Of a DNA stretch of 64,000 nt, positions 44,327 through 53,549 are shown piece by piece. Numbering within the stretch: position 1 is the first letter of the stretch; each line of letters starts with the position of its first letter. Source of the DNA: Kumtagia sp052180275 (lineage in GTDB: Bacteria > Pseudomonadota > Alphaproteobacteria > Rhizobiales > Rhizobiaceae); NCBI RefSeq assembly GCF_052180275.1, contig NZ_CP197465.1, forward strand, positions 3,162,001 through 3,226,000, given 5' to 3'. A program made the translations under genes and the position numbers. A model generated the notes under the pieces. It did no database searches. It saw only the letters and a list, made by a program, of their open reading frames with translations, and was not told where the DNA came from.

Positions 44327-44451
44327 CGCTGCCCCTCACCCTTACCCTCTCCCCGTGAAGGACGGGGAGAGGGGGCGTCGGCGTTGCGGCCAACCATCTT
44401 CTCCCCGTTTTTCACGGGGAGAAGATGCCGGCAGGCAGATGAGGGGCAGCG
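44327..44451. repeat. Double-palindrome intergenic repeat, copy 1
   Basis: Outer arms CGCTGCCCCTCA (44327-44338) and TGAGGGGCAGCG (44440-44451) enclose two inner hairpins: one around TCTCCCCGTGAAGGACGGGGAGA and one around TTCTCCCCGTTTTTCACGGGGAGAA, shown here only by their cores. It lies between the creatininase and RidA genes. The second, longer copy is at 49905-50039. Confidence 0.88.
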
Positions 44452-44490
44452 CCGATTTTCCGTTCATCTAGCGCGGGAACCATAAACCTG

Positions 44491-44874
44491 TCACCCCGCA
44501 GCGATCACCTCCACCTCGACCTTGAACTCGGGCCTGGCGAAACCGGAGACGATCATCAGCGTGGAGGCGGGGGCGGGGTCGGAGAACAGGCGGTCGCGGA
44601 CATCCATGTACGGACGCAGGTAAGCGCGATCGGTGACGTAGGCGTTGATTCGCACGATGTTTTCCAGACCCATGCCGGCCTCGGCGAGGATTGCGGCGAT
44701 GTTGGCAAAACACAGCTCGGCCTGCGCGCCGGCCTCCTCCGGGATCGAATCGTCCGGCGCTATGCCGAGCTGCCCGGAACACAGCACCAGACGCTTGCAG
44801 GACGGCACCTCGATGCCGTGGCTGTAACGGGCGAAGGGCGGGCGGATGGATTTGGGCTGAAGGGGACGAACCAC
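44491..44874 (-). CDS. RidA/YjgF/Rid family protein
   Basis: The 127-residue protein has the Rid fold pattern: LVLCSGQLGIAPD, QAELCFANIAAILAEAGMGLENIVRINAYVTD and a C-terminal VEVEVIAAG. RidA proteins deaminate reactive enamine/imine intermediates from PLP enzymes and often accompany amine catabolism genes. The arginine usual in RidA near the end (R in A-R-P-E-F) is present only loosely, so it may be another Rid subfamily. The start is GTG 44874 with GGAG upstream. Confidence 0.85.
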   Translation of the reverse strand: MVRPLQPKSIRPPFARYSHGIEVPSCKRLVLCSGQLGIAPDDSIPEEAGAQAELCFANIAAILAEAGMGLENIVRINAYVTDRAYLRPYMDVRDRLFSDPAPASTLMIVSGFARPEFKVEVEVIAAG

Positions 44875-45108
44875 GGCATTCTCCGGTGCTGATGCGAGCC
44901 TATGGCGGTGGCGGGACGTGTTCAAGCCACCCCGTGTTGCCAACTCACTGGGAACGGCAAACCGGCGACGCAGCATCCGGCTGTCCCGGCCAGAGCGTTG
45001 CGGCCGCCGCCCGATCCGGCCATATTCGCGCGGGTGCGGCCTTGCATCCAATCAAGACTTCAGGCGGCGAATGCGTTGTGAAATGATGCGCGCCGCAGGA
45101 GACGACGC

Positions 45109-45408
45109 ATGCTCCGGTTCAAGTTCGAGGCCGAAGTGATCCACTGGAGAGGCCCGTCTCCATTCTTCTTCGCACCGATCCCTCGGCCGTACGCCGAGGA
45201 CATCAGACGGATATCGAAAGAGGTGACGTATGGATGGGGCGTAATCCCCGTAGAGGCCATGATCGCCGGCGTGGCATTCCGCACGTCGCTGTTTCCCAAG
45301 GACGACACCTATCTTTTGCCGCTCAAAGACAAAGTCAGGCGAATGATCGGCATAACCGCGGGCGATCCGGTTTCGGTCGACATCACGGTCGGACCCGCCA
45401 GGCGGTAA
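45109..45408 (+). CDS. DUF1905 family protein
   Basis: The 99-residue protein begins FKFEAEVIHWRGPSPFFFAPIP and has WGVIPVEAMIAGVAFRTSLFPKDDTYLLPLKDKVRR, the DUF1905 signature. DUF1905 domains are small beta-barrels of unknown function, sometimes fused to YdeI-like domains. It stands alone and converges with the aldo/keto reductase gene eight bases away. Confidence 0.88.
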   Translation: MLRFKFEAEVIHWRGPSPFFFAPIPRPYAEDIRRISKEVTYGWGVIPVEAMIAGVAFRTSLFPKDDTYLLPLKDKVRRMIGITAGDPVSVDITVGPARR

Positions 45409-45415
45409 GGCGGCT

Positions 45416-46402
45416 TCAAAGCCCTGTCGCCTTTTCCATCTGCTCCGTGTAACGCGCACCCTCGATGGGGATCGCCTTCGCGGCGGCGTCGATGTCGCGA
45501 AGGTCGTCGGCAGACAGCGACAGATCGAGCGCGCCGAGATTTTCCTGAAGCCGCGGGAGTTTGGTGGTGCCGGGGATGGGCACGATCCACGGCTTTTGCG
45601 CCAGCAGCCAGGCGAGCGCCACTTGCGCGGGGGTGGCGTCGTGGCGAGCGCCGACTGAGGCGAGCAGGTCGACGAGCGCCTGGTTGGCTTTCCTGGCTTC
45701 GGGCTTGAAGCGCGGCAGGTTCTGGCGGAAATCGCTGGCGTCGAAAGTGGTGGTCTCGTCGATCTTGCCGGTAAGGAAGCCGCGCCCCAGCGGGCTGAAG
45801 GCGACCAGGCCGATGCCGAGCTTTTCCAGCGCCTCGAGGATTTCGGGGCGGCGGGTCCACAGCGAATATTCGTTCTGCAGCGCCGAGACCGGCTGCACCG
45901 CATGGGCGCGGCGGATGGTGTCGAAACCGGCCTCGGACAGGCCGAAATAGCGCACCTTGCCTTCGGCGATCAGGTCCTTGACCGTGCCGGCGACGTCCTC
46001 GATCGGCACGGCGGGGTCGACGCGATGCTGGTAGAGGAGGTCGATGACGCCGGTCTTCAGCCGTTTCAGCGAAGCGTCGACCACCTCGCGGATGTGGGCG
46101 GGACGGCTGTCGACGCCCGAATGCCGATCGTCGCCGGTGATGCGGAAACCGAATTTGGTGGCGATGGTCACCTTGTCCCTCACCGGGGCAAGCGCCGGGC
46201 CGACCAGTTCCTCATTGATGAAGGGACCGTAGATCTCGGCGGTGTCGAAGAAAGTGACGCCGAGATCGACCGCCTTGCGCAGCAGGGCGGTCATCTCGCC
46301 GACGTCCTTGGGCGGACCGTAGGACGAACTCATGCCCATGCAGCCCAGCCCGAGGGCGGAGACTTCGAGGCCGCTGGTTCCGAGTTTGCGTTTCTGCACC
46401 AT
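45416..46402 (-). CDS. Aldo/keto reductase
   Basis: The 328-residue NADPH-dependent oxidoreductase has the tetrad residues in FFDTAEIYGPFINEELVG (Asp and Tyr), VTIATKFGF (Lys) and DLLYQHRVD (His). It resembles the YajO/IolS-like AKR branch. ATG 46402 with GGAAAACG upstream matches the family start MVQKRKLGTSGLEVSALG. The cupin gene lies upstream on the same strand, 28 bases away, so the two are probably co-transcribed. Confidence 0.92.
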   Translation of the reverse strand: MVQKRKLGTSGLEVSALGLGCMGMSSSYGPPKDVGEMTALLRKAVDLGVTFFDTAEIYGPFINEELVGPALAPVRDKVTIATKFGFRITGDDRHSGVDSRPAHIREVVDASLKRLKTGVIDLLYQHRVDPAVPIEDVAGTVKDLIAEGKVRYFGLSEAGFDTIRRAHAVQPVSALQNEYSLWTRRPEILEALEKLGIGLVAFSPLGRGFLTGKIDETTTFDASDFRQNLPRFKPEARKANQALVDLLASVGARHDATPAQVALAWLLAQKPWIVPIPGTTKLPRLQENLGALDLSLSADDLRDIDAAAKAIPIEGARYTEQMEKATGL

Positions 46403-46430
46403 CGTTTTCCCTTTCGCTCCGGGCCTCGTC

Positions 46431-46826
<396 letters not shown>

Positions 46827-47151
46827 GTCTGTTTTCCTTGGTGAGTTCTGGGCTTGTCGACGTGGCGATATCTAGGGCGGGTCGCGCCTTGCGGTTAGAT
46901 GGATCGTCCGAATCGTCTATGGCACGGATTCAGGCGTGGTTGGCATGTATGTCTGCTCCGCCGCGTGGACAGACGCCCGCAAAATATGCACGATGCTTTC
47001 CGCAGAGGCACGAACCGGCGGGTGCGGTTTGCCGATGGGCAGGTCTGGGGCGCTCTGGTCGCGAAAGCCGGTGATGGCACATGAATTGCTTCTCGAAATT
47101 TTGGTTTGAAAACATTCCGCGGCGTGCGCGGGCAGGACGAGGGTGGTGTCG
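46827..47151. other. 325-base divergent gap before the ABC transporter genes
   Basis: The gap separates the minus-strand cupin-AKR pair from the plus-strand ABC genes and should hold divergent promoters. No clear -35/-10 pair was found. A short direct repeat ATCGTC occurs at 46903 and 46912. Open frames across it lack ribosome binding sites and are Arg/Pro-rich. Confidence 0.5.
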
Positions 47152-48156
47152 ATGAACGGGAATTTTGCAAAAATCTCGGTGGCGCTGGCGGCGCTAGCAG
47201 ATTCGGCTTTCGGCGCGGCTGCGGCCGAAAAAGTCACCTACATGACCAACTGGCTGGCCCAGGCGGAGCATGGCGGCTACTATCAGGCGGTGGCCGACGG
47301 CAGCTATGCCGCCTGCGGCATCGACGTGACCATCATGCCCGGCGGTCCGCAGGTCAGCGGCCGGCCGCTGCTGCTGGCCGGCAAGATCGACTTCTACATG
47401 GGCGGCAATTTCCTGCAGGCCTTTGACGCGGTTCAGCAGGGTATCCCGCTGCGCATCGTCGCCGCGTCGTTCCAGAAGGAGCCGCAGGTGCTGATGAGCC
47501 ATCCCGGCGAGGGGCTGGACAAGTGGGAGGACCTGAAGAATGCCGACCAGTACATCATCGGCGACGAGGGGTTCCAGAGCTTCTTCCAGTGGATCGCCAC
47601 GGACTTCGGCTGGGATCCGGCCAAGCGCGTGCCCTACACCTTCAACCCCGCGCCGTTCATCGCCAACAAGAAGTCGGTGCAGCAGGGTTACGTGACCTCC
47701 GAGCCGTTCGCGGTGGAGAAGGAGGGGGGGTTCGTGCCGAACCAGTTCCTGCTCGCCGACTACGGCTTCGCCACCTATGCGACGACGATCGAGGCCATGC
47801 AGGAGACGATCGACAAGCGGCCGCAGGTCGTACAGTGCTTCGTCGATGGCTCGGCCAAGGGCTGGTACAATTATCTCTACGGCGACAACAAGGCCGCCAA
47901 CGAGATGATCAAGAAGGACAATCCCGACATTACCGACGAGCAGATCGCCTTCTCCATCGCGCAGATGAAGAAGTTCGGCATCGTCGATTCGGGCGAGGCG
48001 GAAAAGCTCGGCATCGGCGCGATGACCGACGAACACATCCAGAAATTCTACGACACGATGGTGAAGGCCAAGGTGGTTCCGGCCGGGCTCGACATCAAGA
48101 AGTCGTACACGCTTGACTTCGTCAACAAGGGCGTCGGGCTCGACCTGAAGAAGTGA
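47152..48156 (+). CDS. ABC transporter substrate-binding protein (NMT1/THI5-like)
   Basis: The 334-residue exported protein has a signal-like N-terminus (KISVALAALADSAFGAAAAEK) and the NMT1/SsuA-like fold, with VTYMTNWLAQAEHGGYYQAVADG at the start of the mature part. Family members bind thiamine pyrimidine precursors, riboflavin, sulfonates or pyrimidines. The neighbouring cytosine-deaminase-like amidohydrolase points to a nitrogenous ring compound, which is inference. ATG 47152 is chosen; GTG 47143 and 47146 are alternatives. Confidence 0.88.
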   Translation: MNGNFAKISVALAALADSAFGAAAAEKVTYMTNWLAQAEHGGYYQAVADGSYAACGIDVTIMPGGPQVSGRPLLLAGKIDFYMGGNFLQAFDAVQQGIPLRIVAASFQKEPQVLMSHPGEGLDKWEDLKNADQYIIGDEGFQSFFQWIATDFGWDPAKRVPYTFNPAPFIANKKSVQQGYVTSEPFAVEKEGGFVPNQFLLADYGFATYATTIEAMQETIDKRPQVVQCFVDGSAKGWYNYLYGDNKAANEMIKKDNPDITDEQIAFSIAQMKKFGIVDSGEAEKLGIGAMTDEHIQKFYDTMVKAKVVPAGLDIKKSYTLDFVNKGVGLDLKK

Positions 48157-48217
48157 GGACGGACGACGGGCGTTGCCGGGGTCAAGCCCGGCGGGATTGC
48201 ATGGAAGGCGGGACGGC

Positions 48218-49036
48218 ATGAGCCTGGCGGGCGGCGAAACGCTGCGGCAAGGCGATGCCGACCCGCTGCTGATCCTTCACGACATCGGCAAGACGTTCTC
48301 CAACGGCGTCACCGCGTTGCGCGACGCCACGCTGACCATCCGCGAGGGCGATTTCGTCAGCCTGCTGGGGCCGTCGGGCTGCGGCAAGTCGACGGCGTTG
48401 CGCATCATCGCCGGCCTGTCGATGCCGACTTCCGGCCATCTGGAGTGGCGCAAGGCGCTGGGCGAGGACAGTGTCGGTTTCGTCTTCCAGGAACCGACAC
48501 TGATGCCCTGGGCCAATGTTTTCGACAATGTATGGCTGCCGCTGCGCCTGCGCGGCGTGTCGCGGGCGAAGGCGGCACCGGCGATCAATGCGTTGCTGGA
48601 GCGCGTGCGGCTGACCGGTTTCGAAAAGGCGATGCCGCGCGAGCTTTCGGGCGGCATGAAGATGCGCGTGTCGATCGCCCGCGGGCTGGTGACGAAACCC
48701 CGGCTGCTCCTGATGGACGAGCCGTTCGCGGCGCTCGACGAGATCACCCGTTTCCGGCTGAACAACGATCTGCTCGACCTCTGGCAGGACGAGCGTTTCA
48801 CCGTCGTCTTCGTCACCCATAGCGTGTTCGAGAGCGTGTTCCTGTCGAACCGAATCGTGGTGATGGCGGCACGGCCGGGCCGGGTGTTCGAGGAACTGGC
48901 GGTCGACGCCGCCTATCCGCGCGACGAGGCTTTTCGCACCTCGCCGGAATACGCGGCACTCTGCCGGCAGGCATCCGACGTGCTGGTCGGCGCCATCAAC
49001 GCAACCTCGGCGGAGGCGCGGCATGGCCGCCATTGA
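48218..49036 (+). CDS. ABC transporter ATP-binding protein
   Basis: The 272-residue ATPase has Walker A GPSGCGKST, the signature LSGGMKMRVSIARGL and Walker B LLLMDEPFAALDE. It is of the SsuB/TauB type matching the NMT1-type binding protein upstream. ATG 48218 is chosen over 48173. Its 3' end overlaps the start of the permease gene by 14 bases. Confidence 0.93.
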   Translation: MSLAGGETLRQGDADPLLILHDIGKTFSNGVTALRDATLTIREGDFVSLLGPSGCGKSTALRIIAGLSMPTSGHLEWRKALGEDSVGFVFQEPTLMPWANVFDNVWLPLRLRGVSRAKAAPAINALLERVRLTGFEKAMPRELSGGMKMRVSIARGLVTKPRLLLMDEPFAALDEITRFRLNNDLLDLWQDERFTVVFVTHSVFESVFLSNRIVVMAARPGRVFEELAVDAAYPRDEAFRTSPEYAALCRQASDVLVGAINATSAEARHGRH

Positions 49037-49880
49037 CGACGGGCGCGGCGTGGTCGTGCTGGACGCGGAGGAGGCGCGGCGGCTGCGCAACGCGCGGCTG
49101 GAAAGCATCGGCAAATGGGTGCTGCCGGTGGTCATCATGCTCGTGGCGATCTGGCTCTGGGATCGCATCTGCGTCTGGAACGAGATCCCCAAATATATCC
49201 TGCCGCGGCCGGGCGTCGTGCTTTCGACGCTGGTGAGCGATGCGAACCTGCTGTTCTCGTCGCTGCTGGTGACGTTGAGGATCACCTTCCTCAGCCTGCT
49301 CCTGGCGGCGGCCGGCGGCGTCGGGCTGGCGATCCTTTTCACACAGTCGAAATGGGTGGAGATGTCGCTGTTCCCCTTCGCCATCGTTCTGCAGGTGACG
49401 CCGATCGTGGCGATCTTCCCGCTGATCAACATCTATGTCGACAACCAGACGGCGAAGCTGCTGCTGTGCTCGTGGATCGTGGCGTTCTTCCCGATCCTGT
49501 CCAACACCACGCTCGGGCTGAACTCGGTGGACCGCAATCTGATCGACCTGTTCCGGCTGAACGGCGCGACGCGCTGGCAGGAACTGTGGCATCTGAGATT
49601 GCCGGCGGCGATGCCGTATTTCCTCGGCGGGCTGAAGATCGCCGGCGGCCTGTCGCTGATCGGCGCGGTGGTGGCGGAGTTCGTGGCCGGCGCGTCGGGC
49701 CAGTCGTCGGGACTGGCCTCGCGCATCATCGAGGCGGGTTACCGGCTGAACGCGCCGAGATTGTTCGCGGCGCTGTTCTTGATCTCGCTGACCGGCATCG
49801 TGATTTTCCTGGTGCTGACGCTGGTCTCGCACCTGATCCTGCGCCGCTGGCACGAGAGTGCGGTGAGGCAGGAGAGGTGA
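49023..49880 (+). CDS. ABC transporter permease
   Basis: The 285-residue inner-membrane protein has about six hydrophobic segments and the EAA-type loop LFRLNGATRWQELWHLRLPAAMPYF, which contacts the ATPase. It belongs to the SsuC/TauC family. It overlaps the ATPase gene and is followed by the double-palindrome repeat. Confidence 0.93.
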   Translation: MAAIDDGRGVVVLDAEEARRLRNARLESIGKWVLPVVIMLVAIWLWDRICVWNEIPKYILPRPGVVLSTLVSDANLLFSSLLVTLRITFLSLLLAAAGGVGLAILFTQSKWVEMSLFPFAIVLQVTPIVAIFPLINIYVDNQTAKLLLCSWIVAFFPILSNTTLGLNSVDRNLIDLFRLNGATRWQELWHLRLPAAMPYFLGGLKIAGGLSLIGAVVAEFVAGASGQSSGLASRIIEAGYRLNAPRLFAALFLISLTGIVIFLVLTLVSHLILRRWHESAVRQER

Positions 49881-49904
49881 GGGTGACGGAAGTTGACGTG
49901 TCTC

Positions 49905-50039
49905 GCCGCCCCTCATCCGCCTGCCGGCACCTTCTCCCCGTGAAGGACGGGGAGAAGGTGACTGGCCGCAAGGTTGCCGCTTCTCCCTTCTCCCCGTCCT
50001 TCACGGGGAGAAGGTGCCGGCAGGCGGATGAGGGGCGGC
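49905..50039. repeat. Double-palindrome intergenic repeat, copy 2 (53-base perfect arms)
   Basis: Bases 49905-49957 and 49987-50039 are perfect 53-base inverted arms with a 29-base loop. Each arm contains its own smaller palindrome around CTCCCCGTGAAGGACGGGGAG. The right arm ends one base before the ATG of the amidohydrolase gene, so it occupies its ribosome binding site region. It is related to copy 1 at 44327-44451. Confidence 0.93.
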
Positions 50040-50040
50040 A

Positions 50041-51384
50041 ATGACGTTCACGGTAAAAATCCCCACCTCCGGCTGGTATGTGCTCGGCAATGCCCGCCTG
50101 CACCAGTCGCTGACGCCTGGCCTCGAAGGCCCGTTCGACCGGGACGGGTTCGTGCTGGTGGACGTGGCAGTCGCCGATGGGCGGATAAAAGGCATCGCGC
50201 CGCGTGGCGACAGGCCGAAGCCGCCGCGCACAATCGAGCTTGCCGGCCGCATCGTGCTGCCGTGTTTCGTCGACTGCCACACACATCTCGACAAGGGCCA
50301 TATCTGGCCGCGCATGCCCAATCCGGACGGGTCGTTCATGGGCGCGCTGGAGGCGTCGGGGTCGGACCGGCTGGTGCACTGGAGCGCGAAGGACGTGGCG
50401 CGGCGCATGGATTTTTCATTGCGCACGGCGTTTGCCCACGGGACGAAGGCCATCCGCACCCACCTCGATTCGATCGCGCCGCAGGAGGAAATTTCCTGGC
50501 CGGTGTTCGCCGAGATGCGCGAGCAATGGCAAGGGCGCATCGAGCTTCAGGCGGCGAGCCTGATCGGCATCGAAGGGGTTCGCGAGGCAGCGTGGTTCGC
50601 AAGGCTGGCGCGGCGCGTGGCGGCGGCGAAGGGTGTGCTTGGCGCGGTGACCTATATGGTTCCCGACCTCGACGAATTGCTCGACCGCGTGTTTGCGACT
50701 GCGATGGAATTTGGGCTCGACCTTGATTTCCACGCCGACGAAACGGACGACCTCACCGCCGTGTCGCTGCGACGGATCGCCGATGCCGCGCTCCGACACC
50801 GGTTCGAGGGAAAAATTCTCGTCGGCCATTGCTGCGCGCTGTCGCGCCAGCCGGATCGCGAGGTGAAGGTCACGCTGGACCGGGCGGCCGCCGCCGGGCT
50901 CGGCGTGGTGTCGTTGCCGATGTGCAATCTTTATCTCCAGGACCGCCGGCCCGATGGCACAACGCCGCGCTGGCGCGGGGTGACGCTGTTGCACGAGATG
51001 AAGGCGCGGGGCATACCGGTTGCGGTGGCTTCCGACAACACGCGCGATCCGTTCTACGCCTATGGCGACCTCGACATGCTGGAGGTTTTTCGCATGGCGA
51101 CACGCATCCTGCATCTCGACCATCCGGTCGGCGACTGGCCGCGCACTGTCGCCGCCGGGCCGGCGGCAATGATGGGACTGGAGGATGCAGGGATGATCGC
51201 GGTCGGCGCTGCCGCCGACCTGGTGATCTTCAAGGGCCGCAGTTGGACCGAGCTTCTGTCGCGGCCGGAGGCCGACCGCATCGTCGTGCGCGCCGGCCGG
51301 GCGATCGAGCGCAAGCTGCCGGACTATGCTGAACTGGACGATCTGATGGGGGGAACGAATGGACATCGCGGCGCTGAAGCCTGA
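50041..51384 (+). CDS. Amidohydrolase family protein (cytosine deaminase-like)
   Basis: The 447-residue TIM-barrel hydrolase has metal ligands in DCHTHLDKGH, a histidine in DFHADETDD, VGHCCALS and the aspartate in VASDNTRDPF. The arrangement is of the CodA/N-isopropylammelide-type deaminase group. It likely deaminates the ring compound imported by the upstream ABC system. ATG 50041 immediately follows the palindromic repeat, with no normal ribosome binding site outside it. Its 3' end overlaps the oxidase gene by 26 bases. Confidence 0.88.
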   Translation: MTFTVKIPTSGWYVLGNARLHQSLTPGLEGPFDRDGFVLVDVAVADGRIKGIAPRGDRPKPPRTIELAGRIVLPCFVDCHTHLDKGHIWPRMPNPDGSFMGALEASGSDRLVHWSAKDVARRMDFSLRTAFAHGTKAIRTHLDSIAPQEEISWPVFAEMREQWQGRIELQAASLIGIEGVREAAWFARLARRVAAAKGVLGAVTYMVPDLDELLDRVFATAMEFGLDLDFHADETDDLTAVSLRRIADAALRHRFEGKILVGHCCALSRQPDREVKVTLDRAAAAGLGVVSLPMCNLYLQDRRPDGTTPRWRGVTLLHEMKARGIPVAVASDNTRDPFYAYGDLDMLEVFRMATRILHLDHPVGDWPRTVAAGPAAMMGLEDAGMIAVGAAADLVIFKGRSWTELLSRPEADRIVVRAGRAIERKLPDYAELDDLMGGTNGHRGAEA

Positions 51385-52750
51385 CCTCGAAGGGCTGAAG
51401 ATCGAGGACAATCCGGCGCTCGTCCAGCAGAAGAGCCGCGATTTCTACTGGTACAGCCCAGTGCTGAAGCGGCAGCTGGAGCATGTGACGGCGGACCTCG
51501 TCGTGACGCCGAAGGACGAGGCGGAGGTGATCCGCATTCTCGCCGCCTGCCACCGCCACGGCGTGCCGGTGACGCCGCGCGGCACGGGCACCGGCAATTA
51601 CGGGCAGGCGATGCCTCTTTCGGGCGGCGTGATCCTCAACCTTGCCGAGATGAACGCGGTGAAGGCGATTTCTGCCGGGCGCGTGGTCTGTGAGCCCGGC
51701 GCGGTGCTGGCCGACATCGACAAGGCGACGAAGGCGGATTCGGGGCAGGAACTTCGCCTTCATCCCTCGACCTATCACACCGCCTCGATCGGCGGCTTCA
51801 TCGCCGGGGGGTCGGGCGGCGTCGGCTCGATCAATTTCGGGGGCTTGCGCGACTTCGGCAATGTGATCCGGCTGCGCGTCATCACCATGGAGGCCGAGCC
51901 GAAAGTGTTGGAACTGACCGGCGAGGATCTGCACAAGGTCACCCATGCCTACGGCACCAACGGCATCGTCACCGAGGTCGAGATGCCGCTCACGGCCTCC
52001 TACGACTGGGTCGACGTGATCGTCGGTTTCGACGATTTTGCCGCTGCGGCGCGCTACGGCAACGCGCTCGGCTGCCAGGACGGCATCTTGACCAAGCTGA
52101 TCACACCGGTGGCCGCACCCGCGCCATGGCTGTACTTCAAGCGGCATCAGAAATTCCTGCGCGAGGGCCAGAGTGTCGTCATCTGCATGGTGGCGCCGCA
52201 CGCGCTCGACGCTTTTCGCGCTTTCACGCGCCGTGAGAAGGGAGAGATCGTCTACGACGCCTCGCTGGTCGATGATCGCAAGGGCATTCCGCCGGCTTAC
52301 GAACTTGCCTGGAACCACACGACGCTGAGGGCGCTGCGCGTCGATCCGTCGATCACCTATCTGCAGTCGCTTTACCCGTTCCCGAATCAGCTTAAACTGG
52401 TCGAAAAAGTCGATGGCATGTTTCCGGGGGAAGTCATGTCGCATCTCGAATTCGTACGCTTCGACGGCAACATCACCTGCTTCGGCCTGCCGCTGGTGAA
52501 GTTCACCACGGAGGAGCGGCTGGACGAGATCATCCGCACCTACGAAGACAATGGCTGCCCGATCTTCAACCCGCACCGCTACACGCTGGAGGAGGGGGGG
52601 ATGAAGCAGACCGACGACATCCAACTCGCCTTCAAGCGCCAGGCCGATCCGCAGGGGCTGCTCAATCCCGGAAAGATGATCGCCTGGGAACATCCGGAGT
52701 ATGATTATCGCAGCGGCAAGACGTTTTTGTTCAAGGGGCTGGAGCGGTGA
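51359..52750 (+). CDS. FAD-binding oxidase (GlcD/PCMH type)
   Basis: The 463-residue flavoprotein has the PCMH FAD-binding domain with TPRGTGTGNYGQAMPLSGGVILN and STYHTASIGGFIAGGSGGVGS, and a C-terminal region ending in GLLNPGKMIAWEHPEY, as in GlcD/D-lactate dehydrogenases. It probably oxidises a hydroxy acid or amine product of the pathway. It overlaps the amidohydrolase gene, supporting a shared transcript and pathway. Confidence 0.88.
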   Translation: MDIAALKPDLEGLKIEDNPALVQQKSRDFYWYSPVLKRQLEHVTADLVVTPKDEAEVIRILAACHRHGVPVTPRGTGTGNYGQAMPLSGGVILNLAEMNAVKAISAGRVVCEPGAVLADIDKATKADSGQELRLHPSTYHTASIGGFIAGGSGGVGSINFGGLRDFGNVIRLRVITMEAEPKVLELTGEDLHKVTHAYGTNGIVTEVEMPLTASYDWVDVIVGFDDFAAAARYGNALGCQDGILTKLITPVAAPAPWLYFKRHQKFLREGQSVVICMVAPHALDAFRAFTRREKGEIVYDASLVDDRKGIPPAYELAWNHTTLRALRVDPSITYLQSLYPFPNQLKLVEKVDGMFPGEVMSHLEFVRFDGNITCFGLPLVKFTTEERLDEIIRTYEDNGCPIFNPHRYTLEEGGMKQTDDIQLAFKRQADPQGLLNPGKMIAWEHPEYDYRSGKTFLFKGLER

Positions 52751-52765
52751 CAAGCGCTGCGGTTT

Positions 52766-52957
52766 CCCTCCCCCTTGAGGGGAGGGTGGCCGCGAAGCGG
52801 CCGGGTGGGGTCGCTGCGGCAGTGCTCGGCCTTGGGGCGACCCAACCCCACAGTCCTGAAGTGTTTTCCGCACTCAATTCTGAAGCGACCCCACCCCGCC
52901 GCGCAGTCTTCGCTTCACTCCGACCGCTCGTCGACCCTTCCCGCAGGGGGGAGGGTA
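52766..52957. repeat. Long imperfect inverted repeat between oxidase and quinone reductase
   Basis: CCCTCCCCCTTGAGG near 52766 is mirrored by a GGGGGGAGGG near 52945-52955, and CGGGTGGGGTCGCT (52803-52815) by AGCGACCCCACCCCG (52884-52898). This is a third intergenic repeat family in the window, about 190 bases. A 74-codon open frame through it is not a gene. Confidence 0.75.
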
Positions 52958-52967
52958 AGGCGCTCGC

Positions 52968-53549
52968 ATGAAAATCCTGGTGCTGCACGCCCATCCGGTC
53001 GAGACGAGTTTTAATGCCGCACTGCACCGGCTGATCGTTGAACGGCTGAAGGCCAAGGGACACGTGATCGACGACTGCGACCTCTACGCCGAGAATTTCG
53101 AGCCGCGGTTGAGCGCGGCCGAGCGGCTCGCCTATCACGACCCGCGAACACACGACGAAGCGATCGCGCCCTATGTCGAACGGCTGAAGAGCGCCGAGGG
53201 CCTCGTGCTTTGCTACCCCGTGTGGAACTACGGTTATCCCGCCATCCTGAAAGGCTATTTCGACCGCGTCTTCCTGCCCGGCGTGTCGTTCGAGATGGTG
53301 AACGGCAAGGCGCGGCCGTCATTGCACAACATCCGCAAGGTCGCGGCTGTCACCAGTTATGGCGGCAGCCGGTTGCGCGCCTGGCTGATGGGCGATCCGC
53401 CCCGAAAGCTGGTGCAGCGGCTGATGCGCTCGACGGTGCGGCCCGGCGCGCCGGTATCCTACATGGCGCATTATTCGATGAACCTTTCCACCGACGCCTC
53501 GCGTGCCGCCTTCATGGAGAAGGTGGCGGCGAGGATGGATGCGTTCTGA
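52968..53549 (+). CDS. Flavodoxin-fold NAD(P)H dehydrogenase (quinone), copy 1
   Basis: The 193-residue protein begins KILVLHAHPVETSFNAAL and has the FMN/NAD motif VLCYPVWNYGYPAILKGYFDRVFLPG of the NQO1/MdaB/KefF family. It reduces quinones or acts as a regulatory flavoprotein. The next gene, a paralogue, starts on the base after its stop. The AGGGTAAGG just upstream is supplied by the preceding repeat. Confidence 0.9.
   Translation: MKILVLHAHPVETSFNAALHRLIVERLKAKGHVIDDCDLYAENFEPRLSAAERLAYHDPRTHDEAIAPYVERLKSAEGLVLCYPVWNYGYPAILKGYFDRVFLPGVSFEMVNGKARPSLHNIRKVAAVTSYGGSRLRAWLMGDPPRKLVQRLMRSTVRPGAPVSYMAHYSMNLSTDASRAAFMEKVAARMDAF

Noticed and set aside
44301..44393. N-terminal extension of the creatininase-family protein
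   Set aside because: These codons translate the palindromic repeat; a GTG at 44300 with GAGGTG upstream fits the family start.
43344..44471. 375-codon plus-strand open frame opposite the creatininase-family gene
   Set aside because: Antisense shadow; the minus-strand frame has clear metal-binding motifs and a ribosome binding site.
46920..46945. TGGCACGG as a possible sigma-54 promoter before the ABC genes
   Set aside because: The required GC/TGC element at -12 with correct spacing is missing.
52747..52971. 74-codon open frame between the oxidase and quinone reductase genes
   Set aside because: It is a translation of the inverted repeat 52766-52957, not a conserved-looking protein.
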